From assembly GCA_963676845.2 (NCBI GenBank), contig CAXXKK010000031.1, positions 1-64,000 on the forward strand: 64,000 nucleotides of DNA. The letters are read 5' to 3'. This document shows, in pieces, positions 27,464 to 35,530 of this stretch. A model generated the notes under the pieces. The model was given only the letters and a program-made list of their open reading frames with translations, did not search any database and was not told where the DNA came from. The DNA is from G963662675 sp963676845. GTDB taxonomy: Bacteria > Bacteroidota > Bacteroidia > Bacteroidales > Prolixibacteraceae. Every line of letters starts with the position of its first letter. Within the stretch, counting starts at the first letter, position 1. The position numbers and the translations under genes are program-made.

Positions 27464-29068
27464 TTATTTTTCTGCTTTCTTTTTGGCTTTATTCTTGCGC
27501 GTTAAGGTTTGTATACACTCGCGGTTAGCTAAAATGACAGACACACCTTCATAGGCAAATTCCTCTTTAAGGATCTGAATGTTTTCATCCAGGTTCTTTT
27601 TAAGAGGCACCATTGGGCGAATGTGTTCAGGTTCAACTCCTATACCTTCGCATATTTTATGCATTCTTCCTGTACCAGCGGAATCTTGTCCTCCGGTCAT
27701 TGCAGTTGTATCATTGTCGGAGATAATAAGGGTAATTGCTGATTTATCGTTTACAGCATCCAGTAATCCGGTTATTCCTGAATGGGTAAATGTTGAATCT
27801 CCAATAATAGCAACAGCTGGGCGCAGACCTGCATCTGCAGCACCTTTGGCCATTGTTACAGATGAACCCATGTCTACAGTAGATGAAATAGCACTGAATG
27901 GAGGAAGTGCTCCCAAAGTATAGCACCCAATGTCTCCAAAAACATGTTTTTCATTGTCACCAAAAGCCATATTTATAGCTTCATACACATCGCGGTGGCT
28001 ACAGCCTTTACAAAGTGATGGTGGACGCATGGCAACTTCCGATGGGACAGAAACAGATTCTTCAACTTTAGCTCCAACAGCTATTGCTAAAAGATCAGGG
28101 GTAAGCTCTCCTGTTCTGGGAAGTGTATGATTCATCCTGCCGGAGATTTTTTCATTATCGAAATAACCACGAAGCAATTCTTCATAAACCGGATAACCTT
28201 CTTCTGCAACCAAAATTTTATCATTTGAGTTGAAGAATTCGTTAATCAGTTTATTAGGAAGAGGATATTGTCCGATTTTAAGAACGGGGAAGTCAAGGTT
28301 GAATTTTTTCCTGGCTTCCATAATATAGTTGTAAGCAATACCAAAAGCGATAACTCCAAGAGAATTATCATTCCCGGCAACAATCTTATTCAAAGGTGAT
28401 TCTTCTGCAAGCTTTACAAGTTTGTCTTGAGCTTCAATAAGTCCATTGTAACGTTTACGAGCAATGGCTGGCAATAATACAAAACGACGTTTATCTTGTT
28501 CTGGTGAAAGCTCATTTTGAGGAACAGGAGAAGCTGTACGTTCAACACCGCTTCTTGAGTGTGCAATGCGGGTTGTGATCCTTAACAATACAGGAAGACC
28601 TGTTGCTTCTGATTTTTCGTATGCATAGAAAATGGCATCGTATAGTTCTTGCTGAGATGCCGGTTCAATTACAGGTATCATTGCAAATTTACCATAAACG
28701 CGGCTATCCTGTTCATTTTGTGAAGAGTGCATTGATGGATCATCAGCAACAGTAACCACTAATCCTCCTTTAACACCAGTTATCGCTGAGTTAATAAAAG
28801 CATCAGCAGCAACATTTAGCCCAACGTGTTTCATGCAAACAAGCGTACGTTTCCCTGCATAGGACATTCCCAGTGCAGCTTCATAAGCTGTTTTTTCGTT
28901 AGCAGACCATGTTGATTTTATCTTTCCTGATTTTCCTTCGGAAGACTTTTGGATGTATTCTGTTATTTCTGTTGAGGGAGTGCCTGGGTAAGCGTAAACT
29001 CCAGATATACCAGCATCGATTGCTCCCTGGGCTACAGCTTCGGCACCTAATAATAATTGTTTCGCCAT
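27464..29068 (-). CDS. iorA: Indolepyruvate oxidoreductase subunit alpha, without C-terminal ferredoxin domain
   Basis: A 534-residue protein. The N-terminal pyrimidine-binding domain (AIDAGISGVYAYPGTPSTEITEY) runs to about residue 200 and the TPP-binding domain from about 345, with LCKGCSHRDVYEAI, DIGCYTLGALPP and the metal/TPP motif GDSTFTHSGITGLLDAVNDKSAITLIISDNDTTAMTGGQ. Archaeal IorA goes on to an approximately 80-residue two-[4Fe-4S] ferredoxin domain; here the protein stops at ANRECIQTLTRKNKAKKKAEK, with no such domain. It heads the operon iorA-iorB-paaK-ACT. Confidence 0.9.
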   Translation of the reverse strand: MAKQLLLGAEAVAQGAIDAGISGVYAYPGTPSTEITEYIQKSSEGKSGKIKSTWSANEKTAYEAALGMSYAGKRTLVCMKHVGLNVAADAFINSAITGVKGGLVVTVADDPSMHSSQNEQDSRVYGKFAMIPVIEPASQQELYDAIFYAYEKSEATGLPVLLRITTRIAHSRSGVERTASPVPQNELSPEQDKRRFVLLPAIARKRYNGLIEAQDKLVKLAEESPLNKIVAGNDNSLGVIAFGIAYNYIMEARKKFNLDFPVLKIGQYPLPNKLINEFFNSNDKILVAEEGYPVYEELLRGYFDNEKISGRMNHTLPRTGELTPDLLAIAVGAKVEESVSVPSEVAMRPPSLCKGCSHRDVYEAINMAFGDNEKHVFGDIGCYTLGALPPFSAISSTVDMGSSVTMAKGAADAGLRPAVAIIGDSTFTHSGITGLLDAVNDKSAITLIISDNDTTAMTGGQDSAGTGRMHKICEGIGVEPEHIRPMVPLKKNLDENIQILKEEFAYEGVSVILANRECIQTLTRKNKAKKKAEK

Positions 29069-29191
29069 TTTGTGACAGATATTTTGTGTTTATACAGCTG
29101 AATTTTCAGTTAACCGACAGAAAAATAAAGGAATAGAAGAAAGACAAGAAGTTGTATTCTTTGCGATTAGTTTATTTTTTGTTCAGGTTAA

Positions 29192-29210
29192 ATGATTTTT
29201 CAAAAATCAT
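29192..29210. promoter_or_regulatory. Perfect 19-bp palindrome at the ior operon start (candidate operator)
   Basis: ATGATTTTT (29192-29200) and AAAAATCAT (29202-29210) form a perfect palindrome around one base. It lies just downstream of the predicted -7 box and would cover the transcription start, a usual place for a repressor site. Confidence 0.45.
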
Positions 29211-29212
29211 CC

Positions 29213-29242
29213 CAAAATTAAATGAAACTTATTAAAATGAAA
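29213..29242 (-). promoter_or_regulatory. Promoter of the ior operon
   Basis: On the minus strand TAATTTTG (29220-29213) matches TAnnTTTG and TTTC (29242-29239) lies 18 bp upstream, close to the TTTG -33 element. It is about 145 bp before the iorA ATG. Confidence 0.5.
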
Positions 29243-29599
29243 GATTTATTTACTATTTAGAAGCATCAACAGTTTAAAAGATAACCAGTCTAAACATGGT
29301 TTAGAAATCAGATTAAAGATTCAAGAACAAAGATTCAAGAACCAAGAACCAAGAACAAAGAAAGGGGAGAGGAACAAAACCAGTTCAACGGCAGAAGAGG
29401 TTTTAGGATTCAGGGATCAGTTTGAGGTCGTGTCTATTTGTCGTCATTGCGTACGGAGTGAAGCAATCTGTTTTAGGTAGAGATTGCTACGTTTCGCCCT
29501 CATGTCAAAATTCGCAATGATGCTTCGACCTGAGCAACGCTCAAACAATCAAACGACACAAACAATATGTACCCTTAGTGTAATATTTAGGAATTTGGG
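29243..29599. repeat. Intergenic region with simple repeats and a REP-like variant (copy 4)
   Basis: At 29316-29365 short units of the AAGATTCAAGAAC / CAAGAACCAAGAAC type recur, a purine-rich simple repeat. At 29443-29520 GTCATTGCG and CGCAATGA flank AAGCAATCTG and GATTGCT blocks, a diverged member of the REP-like family. No gene was found in the gap. Confidence 0.6.
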
Positions 29600-30343
29600 C
29601 TATTCAAACAGCTCGGCTAAAAACATCAATGTATGTTTCCATGCTCGTTTTGCCATTATTTCATTATAGTCTGCTGATGCCGGATTTGTAAATGTATGAC
29701 CGGAATGAGCATAGGTGATGATTTGCCAGTCAGCATTTCCATCATTCATTTCTTTGATCAGGTTGTCGTAATCTTCTTGAGTTACACTTTGATCATCAGC
29801 TGGGTTTTCGACTAATATTTTAGTATGAATAGGCCCATTTTCTCTTCCCGGGGCTTTACTTAATCCTCCATGAATAGATATTACTCCTTCAACATCAAAT
29901 CCTGCGCGTGCAGTTTCCAGCGCTCCGGTTCCTCCAAAGCAATAACCTATTACGGCAAGCTTGTCAGGATTGGCTCCGGCTTTTTTAAGCTCTTCAAGTG
30001 CAACCGATATGCGTTGCTGATAGAGTTTATAATCGTTTTTAAACTGTCCTGTAATTTGAGCTGCGGCCCCGTTGTCTTCCGGAATATTTCCTTCACCGTA
30101 AATATCGGCGACAAATGCGATGTATCCTTCTTTTTGAAGATTAATAGCGGCATCCCGGGCTTCATCGTCAATGCCTTTCCAGGCAGGAAGGATTAATACT
30201 CCCGGAAGGTTTTGTCCTGAATTATCGGTTACCAGCCCGTTTAATACCTGGTCTCCATCTGCATACTTTATATTCTCGAGTGATTGTGCCGAAATTGAAC
30301 CGACGATACCAATAAATAGAATGGCAAAAATTAAATTTTTCAT
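29600..30343 (-). CDS. Secreted dienelactone hydrolase-family protein
   Basis: A 247-residue alpha/beta hydrolase with a signal peptide (residues 1-19, GSISAQ). The nucleophile motif is GYCFGGTGA at about residue 141, with cysteine in the nucleophile place as in dienelactone hydrolases; ENPADDQSV near 188 and YAHSGHTF near 221 give the likely Asp and His. It acts in the periplasm; the substrate is unknown. It is downstream of the degenerate metallo-beta-lactamase gene on the same strand, with a hairpin between them. Confidence 0.82.
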   Translation of the reverse strand: MKNLIFAILFIGIVGSISAQSLENIKYADGDQVLNGLVTDNSGQNLPGVLILPAWKGIDDEARDAAINLQKEGYIAFVADIYGEGNIPEDNGAAAQITGQFKNDYKLYQQRISVALEELKKAGANPDKLAVIGYCFGGTGALETARAGFDVEGVISIHGGLSKAPGRENGPIHTKILVENPADDQSVTQEDYDNLIKEMNDGNADWQIITYAHSGHTFTNPASADYNEIMAKRAWKHTLMFLAELFE

Positions 30344-30484
30344 GGCTTGAATTTTTACTAATTTCTTCTGATAGCTTTAGTGTAACTAACAATATTTGAA
30401 TAAGTTTTGTTTGTTTTCTATCCTGGGAAAGAGGAAGTTTGTTCCTTAAGGAAGGATTGACGTTCAATTTAGAGAATCCTTCAA

Positions 30485-30527
30485 AATAGAAAATGCTTTG
30501 CAAAATGACGGCAAAGCATTTTCTATT
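30485..30527 (-). terminator. Hairpin between MBL homologue and dienelactone hydrolase genes
   Basis: A perfect 17-bp stem AATAGAAAATGCTTTGC / GCAAAGCATTTTCTATT with a 9-base loop ends about 55 bp after the stop at 30581. The T-tract is short (ATTTTG), so it may be leaky. Confidence 0.6.
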
Positions 30528-30580
30528 ATCGTAGTTTTTTCATAGGTTTTATGGCATTAACCAAAGATGGAGAAGTCTCT

Positions 30581-31633
30581 TTATTTCATCATGCCATTTA
30601 ATACAATTTTATACCCGGAATCACTTTCATTTTTTACAATAGAAATTTTTTCAAAATAAATATCCTCAGTCGGTTTTACTTTATTATCACTTTCGTAGAA
30701 GATTTGAAGCCTACCACAATCTGCATCAATCTGGTTCTTTTCAATATTGTGGATGATGCATTCTGATTCAACTTTCATGTATCGGTCATCATCTTTGGCA
30801 AAAACAATGGCATTGTTGAGGGTTTGATTATTCCCATTTGTAGTAACACTTTCAGCAACCTGAAAATAGTCGGTGTATTCCTGGAAAACAGGAAGCCTTT
30901 CAATATTGTGTTTCTTTAAAATGCTTGCCCACTCGCTGGGAGAAAAAAGACTAATTGTATAATTAATTAATTCTTTATCTCCGTATGTTCCTTCTCCTGG
31001 AATAACAATGGTTGCATTGGGAAATGCTTCTTGTAATTCATGAACAGTCGAGCCCCATTCTTCTAAATCTGCATCAGCAATATCAAGACCAGAATTATCA
31101 TCACACATAATAATGTCCCCACCAAATAAAATCTTATCTTCAGGAACCCAGGCGACGATGCCATCCATTGTATGTGCTGATCCTAAGTAGTAGCAGATAA
31201 TTTTCCCACTACCAACTTTTATTCCTATTGTTGGGTCGAAACCAATTTCCGGACTTAGAAGTCCTTTCTGCTCTGATATTACTTTTGTTAGTTGATGCGA
31301 GTAGGTTTTTATTCCGGCGTGAATAACTTCCCTAAGTCCCCTGCTTGAATTGGGGTGCCAACTATCAATAACCCAGGCTTTGATACTTGAGTTTAGCTCT
31401 TTCTGAATCCAATTAATAAGGGTTTCAGTTTCGGCATTAGAACTAGGGGTTGATACTACAATTGCTTCACCATTATTTACATAAATCAAGCCATTGTGAT
31501 TATCGCTCGTATGGATATACGTGTGATCTGATAACTTTGTAATCGTCAGTTGATCAGATAATTGATATTTAACCCCAAAGGATAAGTGTGCGCACAAAAA
31601 CAACAAATTAACAATAAAAAATAGCTTTTTCAT
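30581..31633 (-). CDS. Subclass B1-like metallo-beta-lactamase homologue with altered zinc ligands
   Basis: A 350-residue secreted protein (signal about residues 1-20). Residues about 25-235 follow B1 metallo-beta-lactamases closely, including ADADLEEWGSTVHELQ and the VPGHG-like IPGEGTYGDKELI. Yet the HxHxD zinc motif reads S-W-H-P-N (residues 91-95), the Cys ligand is Asp (GGDII, residue 173) and the last His is Glu (residue 214); only His93 and His154 (SAHTMDG) remain. About 115 extra C-terminal residues follow the lactamase fold. It is unlikely to be a normal zinc beta-lactamase and may be a binding protein or a changed enzyme. An alternative GTG start lies one codon upstream. Confidence 0.78.
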   Translation of the reverse strand: MKKLFFIVNLLFLCAHLSFGVKYQLSDQLTITKLSDHTYIHTSDNHNGLIYVNNGEAIVVSTPSSNAETETLINWIQKELNSSIKAWVIDSWHPNSSRGLREVIHAGIKTYSHQLTKVISEQKGLLSPEIGFDPTIGIKVGSGKIICYYLGSAHTMDGIVAWVPEDKILFGGDIIMCDDNSGLDIADADLEEWGSTVHELQEAFPNATIVIPGEGTYGDKELINYTISLFSPSEWASILKKHNIERLPVFQEYTDYFQVAESVTTNGNNQTLNNAIVFAKDDDRYMKVESECIIHNIEKNQIDADCGRLQIFYESDNKVKPTEDIYFEKISIVKNESDSGYKIVLNGMMK

Positions 31634-31773
31634 CACTCACTCCTTTTTATTCGTTAACTGTTTTTTTGCTGTATTTTACTTATACGGTGGTTATATAATA
31701 TTGTGACATGATTTCCGGAATAATTATATATGTGAAATTAAAATTGGAGTAGTTATATTGAATTGCATTTTCT

Positions 31774-33054
31774 CTAATCTTTCAGTTTTACAATCATTAG
31801 ATAATGATTATCATCTTCTTTAAGTGTTTCGTTTATTTGGATTAATTTCTCTTTGAGTTCTGGGTATAGTACTTTGCTATTTTCAAATTCTTCGGAATCA
31901 AGCCATTCTTTTAAATCAATTGCAGCAACATTTACATAGACCAACGTGTCATTTGAGTATTTAGGGTAGAAATCAGGGCCGCCATCCATGTCATTAATAA
32001 ATCCGGATCTATCAGGTTCATTTTTTATCGTAACACCTTTTTTTGTGATTTTGTTATACATGGCAATTCCATCCGGGCGTTCTTCCTGATCCTGATTATC
32101 CTTTCTATCGTAATGATAACCATACTTCATAAAAACATAACCCGCTGATTCGTTTACGCCCACCCAATAACATTCCGGGGGTAGGCCTCCATTAGAAATA
32201 CGTTCAGGAATTAATTCGTCAGGTATTTTGTGTTTCCCCAGATCGATATAAAATTTTGGAAAAATCATCCCATTATCATTAAAAGTATATACCGTGTCAT
32301 TGTACCAGCCTTTCATGTGGAGTTTATCATTTAGTCTATAATAAACATTTTGGTTATGGTACATTACCATAAAATAACTTTGATCATCAGTATCCCAGAA
32401 TATATGGTTTGGGATTCCCTGAATAGTATCTCCTTTTTGGTTTGTTTCAATGAAAACAAATGGATCTGTTCCAATTTGCGGCTCCTGAAAACTAACCAAA
32501 AAACTGTCTCTACTCCAACTAATATGACCTCTTCCTGATGTTGCAAATTGGAGTGTTTCCTGCGGTATCCCATCAAAATCATAAACCAATATTTTATGAG
32601 TCCAGTTACTATGAATATATATTAACCTGTTTTTTTCATCGATAGAAAACATCCGCATAAGTTCATATTCATTGGGTCCCCTGCCAACACTTCCAATATG
32701 GCGTATAAAATTTCCTTCCCGGTCAAAGACTGTAAGCAATGGAGTGCCGTTATGCTTGATAAAAATATACTCAGATGTTAGTTGTATATCTGAAATTCTG
32801 CCAAGTAAAGATTCGCTGGTTGTTTCAAGAGGAATATATTCTACGGATTCTGCAATGTGTGAAAGGTAAACTTCTTGTTTGTTTTTTATAATGTCAGCAA
32901 AATCAATGGTGAAGAATGCATCCTGATCCTGAATTGGCAAAACTATATCATCCGTTATCTTACTCTCTTTTTGTTGCATACAAGATACCAAACAGATAAA
33001 AAATGTGGCGAGAGAAAATAGGTGTCTTATTAGTTGTTTTTTTGAGTTTTTCAT
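31774..33054 (-). CDS. 6-bladed beta-propeller lipoprotein (propeller 1)
   Basis: From the ATG at 33054 the protein has a lipoprotein signal (LFSLATFFICLVSC) and about 425 residues. YIPLETTSESLLGRISDIQLT followed by FDREGNFIRHIGSVGRGPNEYELMRMFSID is the family core: an SLL-type entry strand, then the FIRxIGxxGxGPxEY blade motif. These proteins are surface or periplasmic lipoproteins of Bacteroidota with no proven function. It is the last gene of a five-gene propeller operon and the most diverged from its neighbours. Confidence 0.8.
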   Translation of the reverse strand: MKNSKKQLIRHLFSLATFFICLVSCMQQKESKITDDIVLPIQDQDAFFTIDFADIIKNKQEVYLSHIAESVEYIPLETTSESLLGRISDIQLTSEYIFIKHNGTPLLTVFDREGNFIRHIGSVGRGPNEYELMRMFSIDEKNRLIYIHSNWTHKILVYDFDGIPQETLQFATSGRGHISWSRDSFLVSFQEPQIGTDPFVFIETNQKGDTIQGIPNHIFWDTDDQSYFMVMYHNQNVYYRLNDKLHMKGWYNDTVYTFNDNGMIFPKFYIDLGKHKIPDELIPERISNGGLPPECYWVGVNESAGYVFMKYGYHYDRKDNQDQEERPDGIAMYNKITKKGVTIKNEPDRSGFINDMDGGPDFYPKYSNDTLVYVNVAAIDLKEWLDSEEFENSKVLYPELKEKLIQINETLKEDDNHYLMIVKLKD

Positions 33055-33084
33055 GTTTTTAAAATGCAATGTTGTTGAGGTTAA

Positions 33085-34281
33085 TTATTGTTCCTTTGTT
33101 TTGAAAACTATCAACACAGGATTGTCATCAAATTTTACGTTTGACATTTTTTGTATCCATTGCTGATGTACAATTTCATCGGATTTATCATCTTCTGATA
33201 ATTCATCTAATCTCTCCATTAAGTCGGTTGGCTGTATGGTTGAAATAAAAGCTTTATCTGTACTGCATATTAAATAGACTGGCAGCTTAATTTTGCCTTT
33301 CAAATTATCATACATGAATTCAGCTTTATAAGCTTTAGTTGTATTTGTTTTTAAATTATGTAAGAAAACAGCATTCAGATTAATGGCATATTCGGCCCAA
33401 TTATTTTGAAGGATAAACAGATAGTCAAAAACTCTCCTGACATTAACTCGTTGGTAATTTTCAACTTCTTTATAAAACCGGTCAAAATCCCCGTTAAAAT
33501 ATTCTACCTGCATATCCCATGGAAGTAATTTATCTCCGAGGTTTAAGATATATTCTGCTCGTTTCTTTGCACCTGTCACATTCCATATTGTATCTGTCAT
33601 GTAATTTGTAAATAGTAACTTGCTTGCACTTTCCTGGAAATGATACTGGTTTGGGTCAAATATTGAAAAATTAAAACGACTTGGCGATACATTGGTTTCA
33701 ACGGTAAGCGTATCTGTTGGGGCAGAATTTGAATCATAATAAAGAATCTGACCTTTAATAGCATTGTAAAATACAATTTCGCCTTTTGATGTTACGTCAA
33801 AATAGCCTATCGAATGGTTAACACTTTTATCGCTTAGGTGCGTGCCATCCAGCAGGTATTTGTTAACAATGTTTCGGGATGCAACATAAACTGTATCTTC
33901 TTTTATTTTGAAATGGCCAATTGTTCCATATTCCCCGGGGCCTTCTCCTCTTCGTCCAATTTTACGAATGAAATTTCCATCATAGTCAAACAAGAGAACT
34001 TTTCTCATGTCAGAAATAGCAATAATTGAATCATTTAACTGTACCTGTGCTATTCTTCGCAATAGAGAGTTGGGATTGGTTTCAAGAGGAATGTAAAGAA
34101 TGGAATCAGCAAATTCCGATACGTTTAGGAAATCTTTTTCTTTGTGCTCTGGAAGGTTGATGTGAATTGGGTATTCAATCTCGGCATTCGAATTGATTGA
34201 TGTTGTTTGTGCTTTTTCTTGTTTTGCATTACAGGAAACTGTAACTGTAAGAAAAAATAGATAGATTATTGTTTTTCCCAT
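33085..34281 (-). CDS. 6-bladed beta-propeller lipoprotein (propeller 2)
   Basis: A 398-residue lipoprotein (LFFLTVTVSC) with HINLPEHKEKDFLNVSEFAD, ILYIPLETNPNSLLRRI and FIRKIGRRGEGPGEYGTIGHF. By eye about two-thirds of residues match propeller 3 over the whole length, so the two are recent tandem duplicates. The C-terminus FDDNPVLIVFKTKEQ resembles the xDDNPVLxxxKxK end of propellers 3 and 4. It lies 43 bp after propeller 3 and 30 bp before propeller 1. Confidence 0.82.
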   Translation of the reverse strand: MGKTIIYLFFLTVTVSCNAKQEKAQTTSINSNAEIEYPIHINLPEHKEKDFLNVSEFADSILYIPLETNPNSLLRRIAQVQLNDSIIAISDMRKVLLFDYDGNFIRKIGRRGEGPGEYGTIGHFKIKEDTVYVASRNIVNKYLLDGTHLSDKSVNHSIGYFDVTSKGEIVFYNAIKGQILYYDSNSAPTDTLTVETNVSPSRFNFSIFDPNQYHFQESASKLLFTNYMTDTIWNVTGAKKRAEYILNLGDKLLPWDMQVEYFNGDFDRFYKEVENYQRVNVRRVFDYLFILQNNWAEYAINLNAVFLHNLKTNTTKAYKAEFMYDNLKGKIKLPVYLICSTDKAFISTIQPTDLMERLDELSEDDKSDEIVHQQWIQKMSNVKFDDNPVLIVFKTKEQ

Positions 34282-34324
34282 TTTATGAGGTGTTTGATAT
34301 AAGGTGATTGGTGAGTTATGTTTG

Positions 34325-35518
34325 TTATTTTTTAGTTTTGAAAACTATCAATACAGGATTGTCATCAAATTTTACATTTGACATCTTTTTTATCCATTGT
34401 TGGTGTATGATTTTATTGGATGTGTCATTCACTGATAATTCATCTAGCCTTTCCATTAAATCGGTTGGCTGTATCTCTGAAATAAAAGCTTTATCAGTGC
34501 TAAGTGTAAGATATCCTGGGAGTTTTATTTTCCCGATAATGTCATCAAATATAAATTTCCCATCATATGCTTTTGTCAAATCTTCTTTTGTGTTGTGTAA
34601 GTATATTGTATTTAAATCTATTCCATCTTTATTCCAGTTGTGTTGGAGGATAAGAACAAAATCGAGCACCTTCTTTGCGTTAATTCTGTGGTAGTTTGCT
34701 ATTTCTTTATAGAATCTGTCAAAGTCACCGTTAAAATATTCAACCTGCATATCCCAGGGAAGTAACTTTTCATCTAGATTAAAAATATATTCCGCCTCTT
34801 TTTTTGCACCTGTTACATTCCATATTGTATCTGTCATGTAATTTGTAAACAGTAATTTATTCATGCTTTCCTGAAAATAATATTGGGTAGGATCAGCTAT
34901 TTGGAAATTAAAACGGCTTGGATTTACGTTGGTCTCAACAACAAGTGTATCTGTTGGGATAAAATTCGGATCATAATAAAGGATCTGCCCTTTAATTGCA
35001 TTGTAAAATGCAACTTTACCTTGAGGTGTTAGATCAAAATAAGATATTGAATGGTTAAAGCTTTTATCTCCCAGATGTGTGCCGTCTAACAAATATTTAT
35101 TAATAATATTTCGGGAAGCAATATAAAGGGTATCGTTTTTTAGTTTAAAGTGGGCAATAGCTCCATATTCTCCGGGACCTTTACCTTCTCTTCCAATTTG
35201 CCGGAAAAAAGAACCATCATAACGGAACAAAAGAATTTTTTGCATATCGGAAATTGCAATAATTGAATCATTTAACTGTACCTGTGCTATTCTTTTCAAT
35301 AGAGAGTTGGGATTAGTTTCAAGAGGAATGTAAAGAATTGAGTCAGCAAATTCCGATACGTTTAGGAAATCTTTTTCTTTGTGTTCCGGAAGGTTGATGT
35401 GAATAGGGTATTCAATCTCGGCATTTGAACTGATTGGTGAAGGTTGTGCTTTTTTTTGTGTGGAATTACAGGAAGCAAAAAAGAGAAATAAAAAGATGTA
35501 GATTAATGTGTCGTTCAT
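34325..35518 (-). CDS. 6-bladed beta-propeller lipoprotein (propeller 3)
   Basis: A 397-residue lipoprotein (FLFLFFASC) that is a close copy of propeller 2. The same PEHKEKDFLNVSEFADSILY block, FFRQIGREGKGPGEYGAIAHF blade and KMSNVKFDDNPVLIVFKTKK ending are present. It starts 12 bp after the stop of propeller 4. Function unknown; anchored in the inner or outer membrane through its N-terminal cysteine. Confidence 0.82.
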   Translation of the reverse strand: MNDTLIYIFLFLFFASCNSTQKKAQPSPISSNAEIEYPIHINLPEHKEKDFLNVSEFADSILYIPLETNPNSLLKRIAQVQLNDSIIAISDMQKILLFRYDGSFFRQIGREGKGPGEYGAIAHFKLKNDTLYIASRNIINKYLLDGTHLGDKSFNHSISYFDLTPQGKVAFYNAIKGQILYYDPNFIPTDTLVVETNVNPSRFNFQIADPTQYYFQESMNKLLFTNYMTDTIWNVTGAKKEAEYIFNLDEKLLPWDMQVEYFNGDFDRFYKEIANYHRINAKKVLDFVLILQHNWNKDGIDLNTIYLHNTKEDLTKAYDGKFIFDDIIGKIKLPGYLTLSTDKAFISEIQPTDLMERLDELSVNDTSNKIIHQQWIKKMSNVKFDDNPVLIVFKTKK

Positions 35519-35530
35519 GGGGTGTGGAAT

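Noticed and set aside
29484..29669. Plus-strand 61-codon frame after the ior operon
   Set aside because: It lies on the REP-like element and antisense to the dienelactone hydrolase end.
30581..31633. Working beta-lactam resistance gene
   Set aside because: Four of six zinc ligands are changed, so a normal carbapenemase function is not supported.
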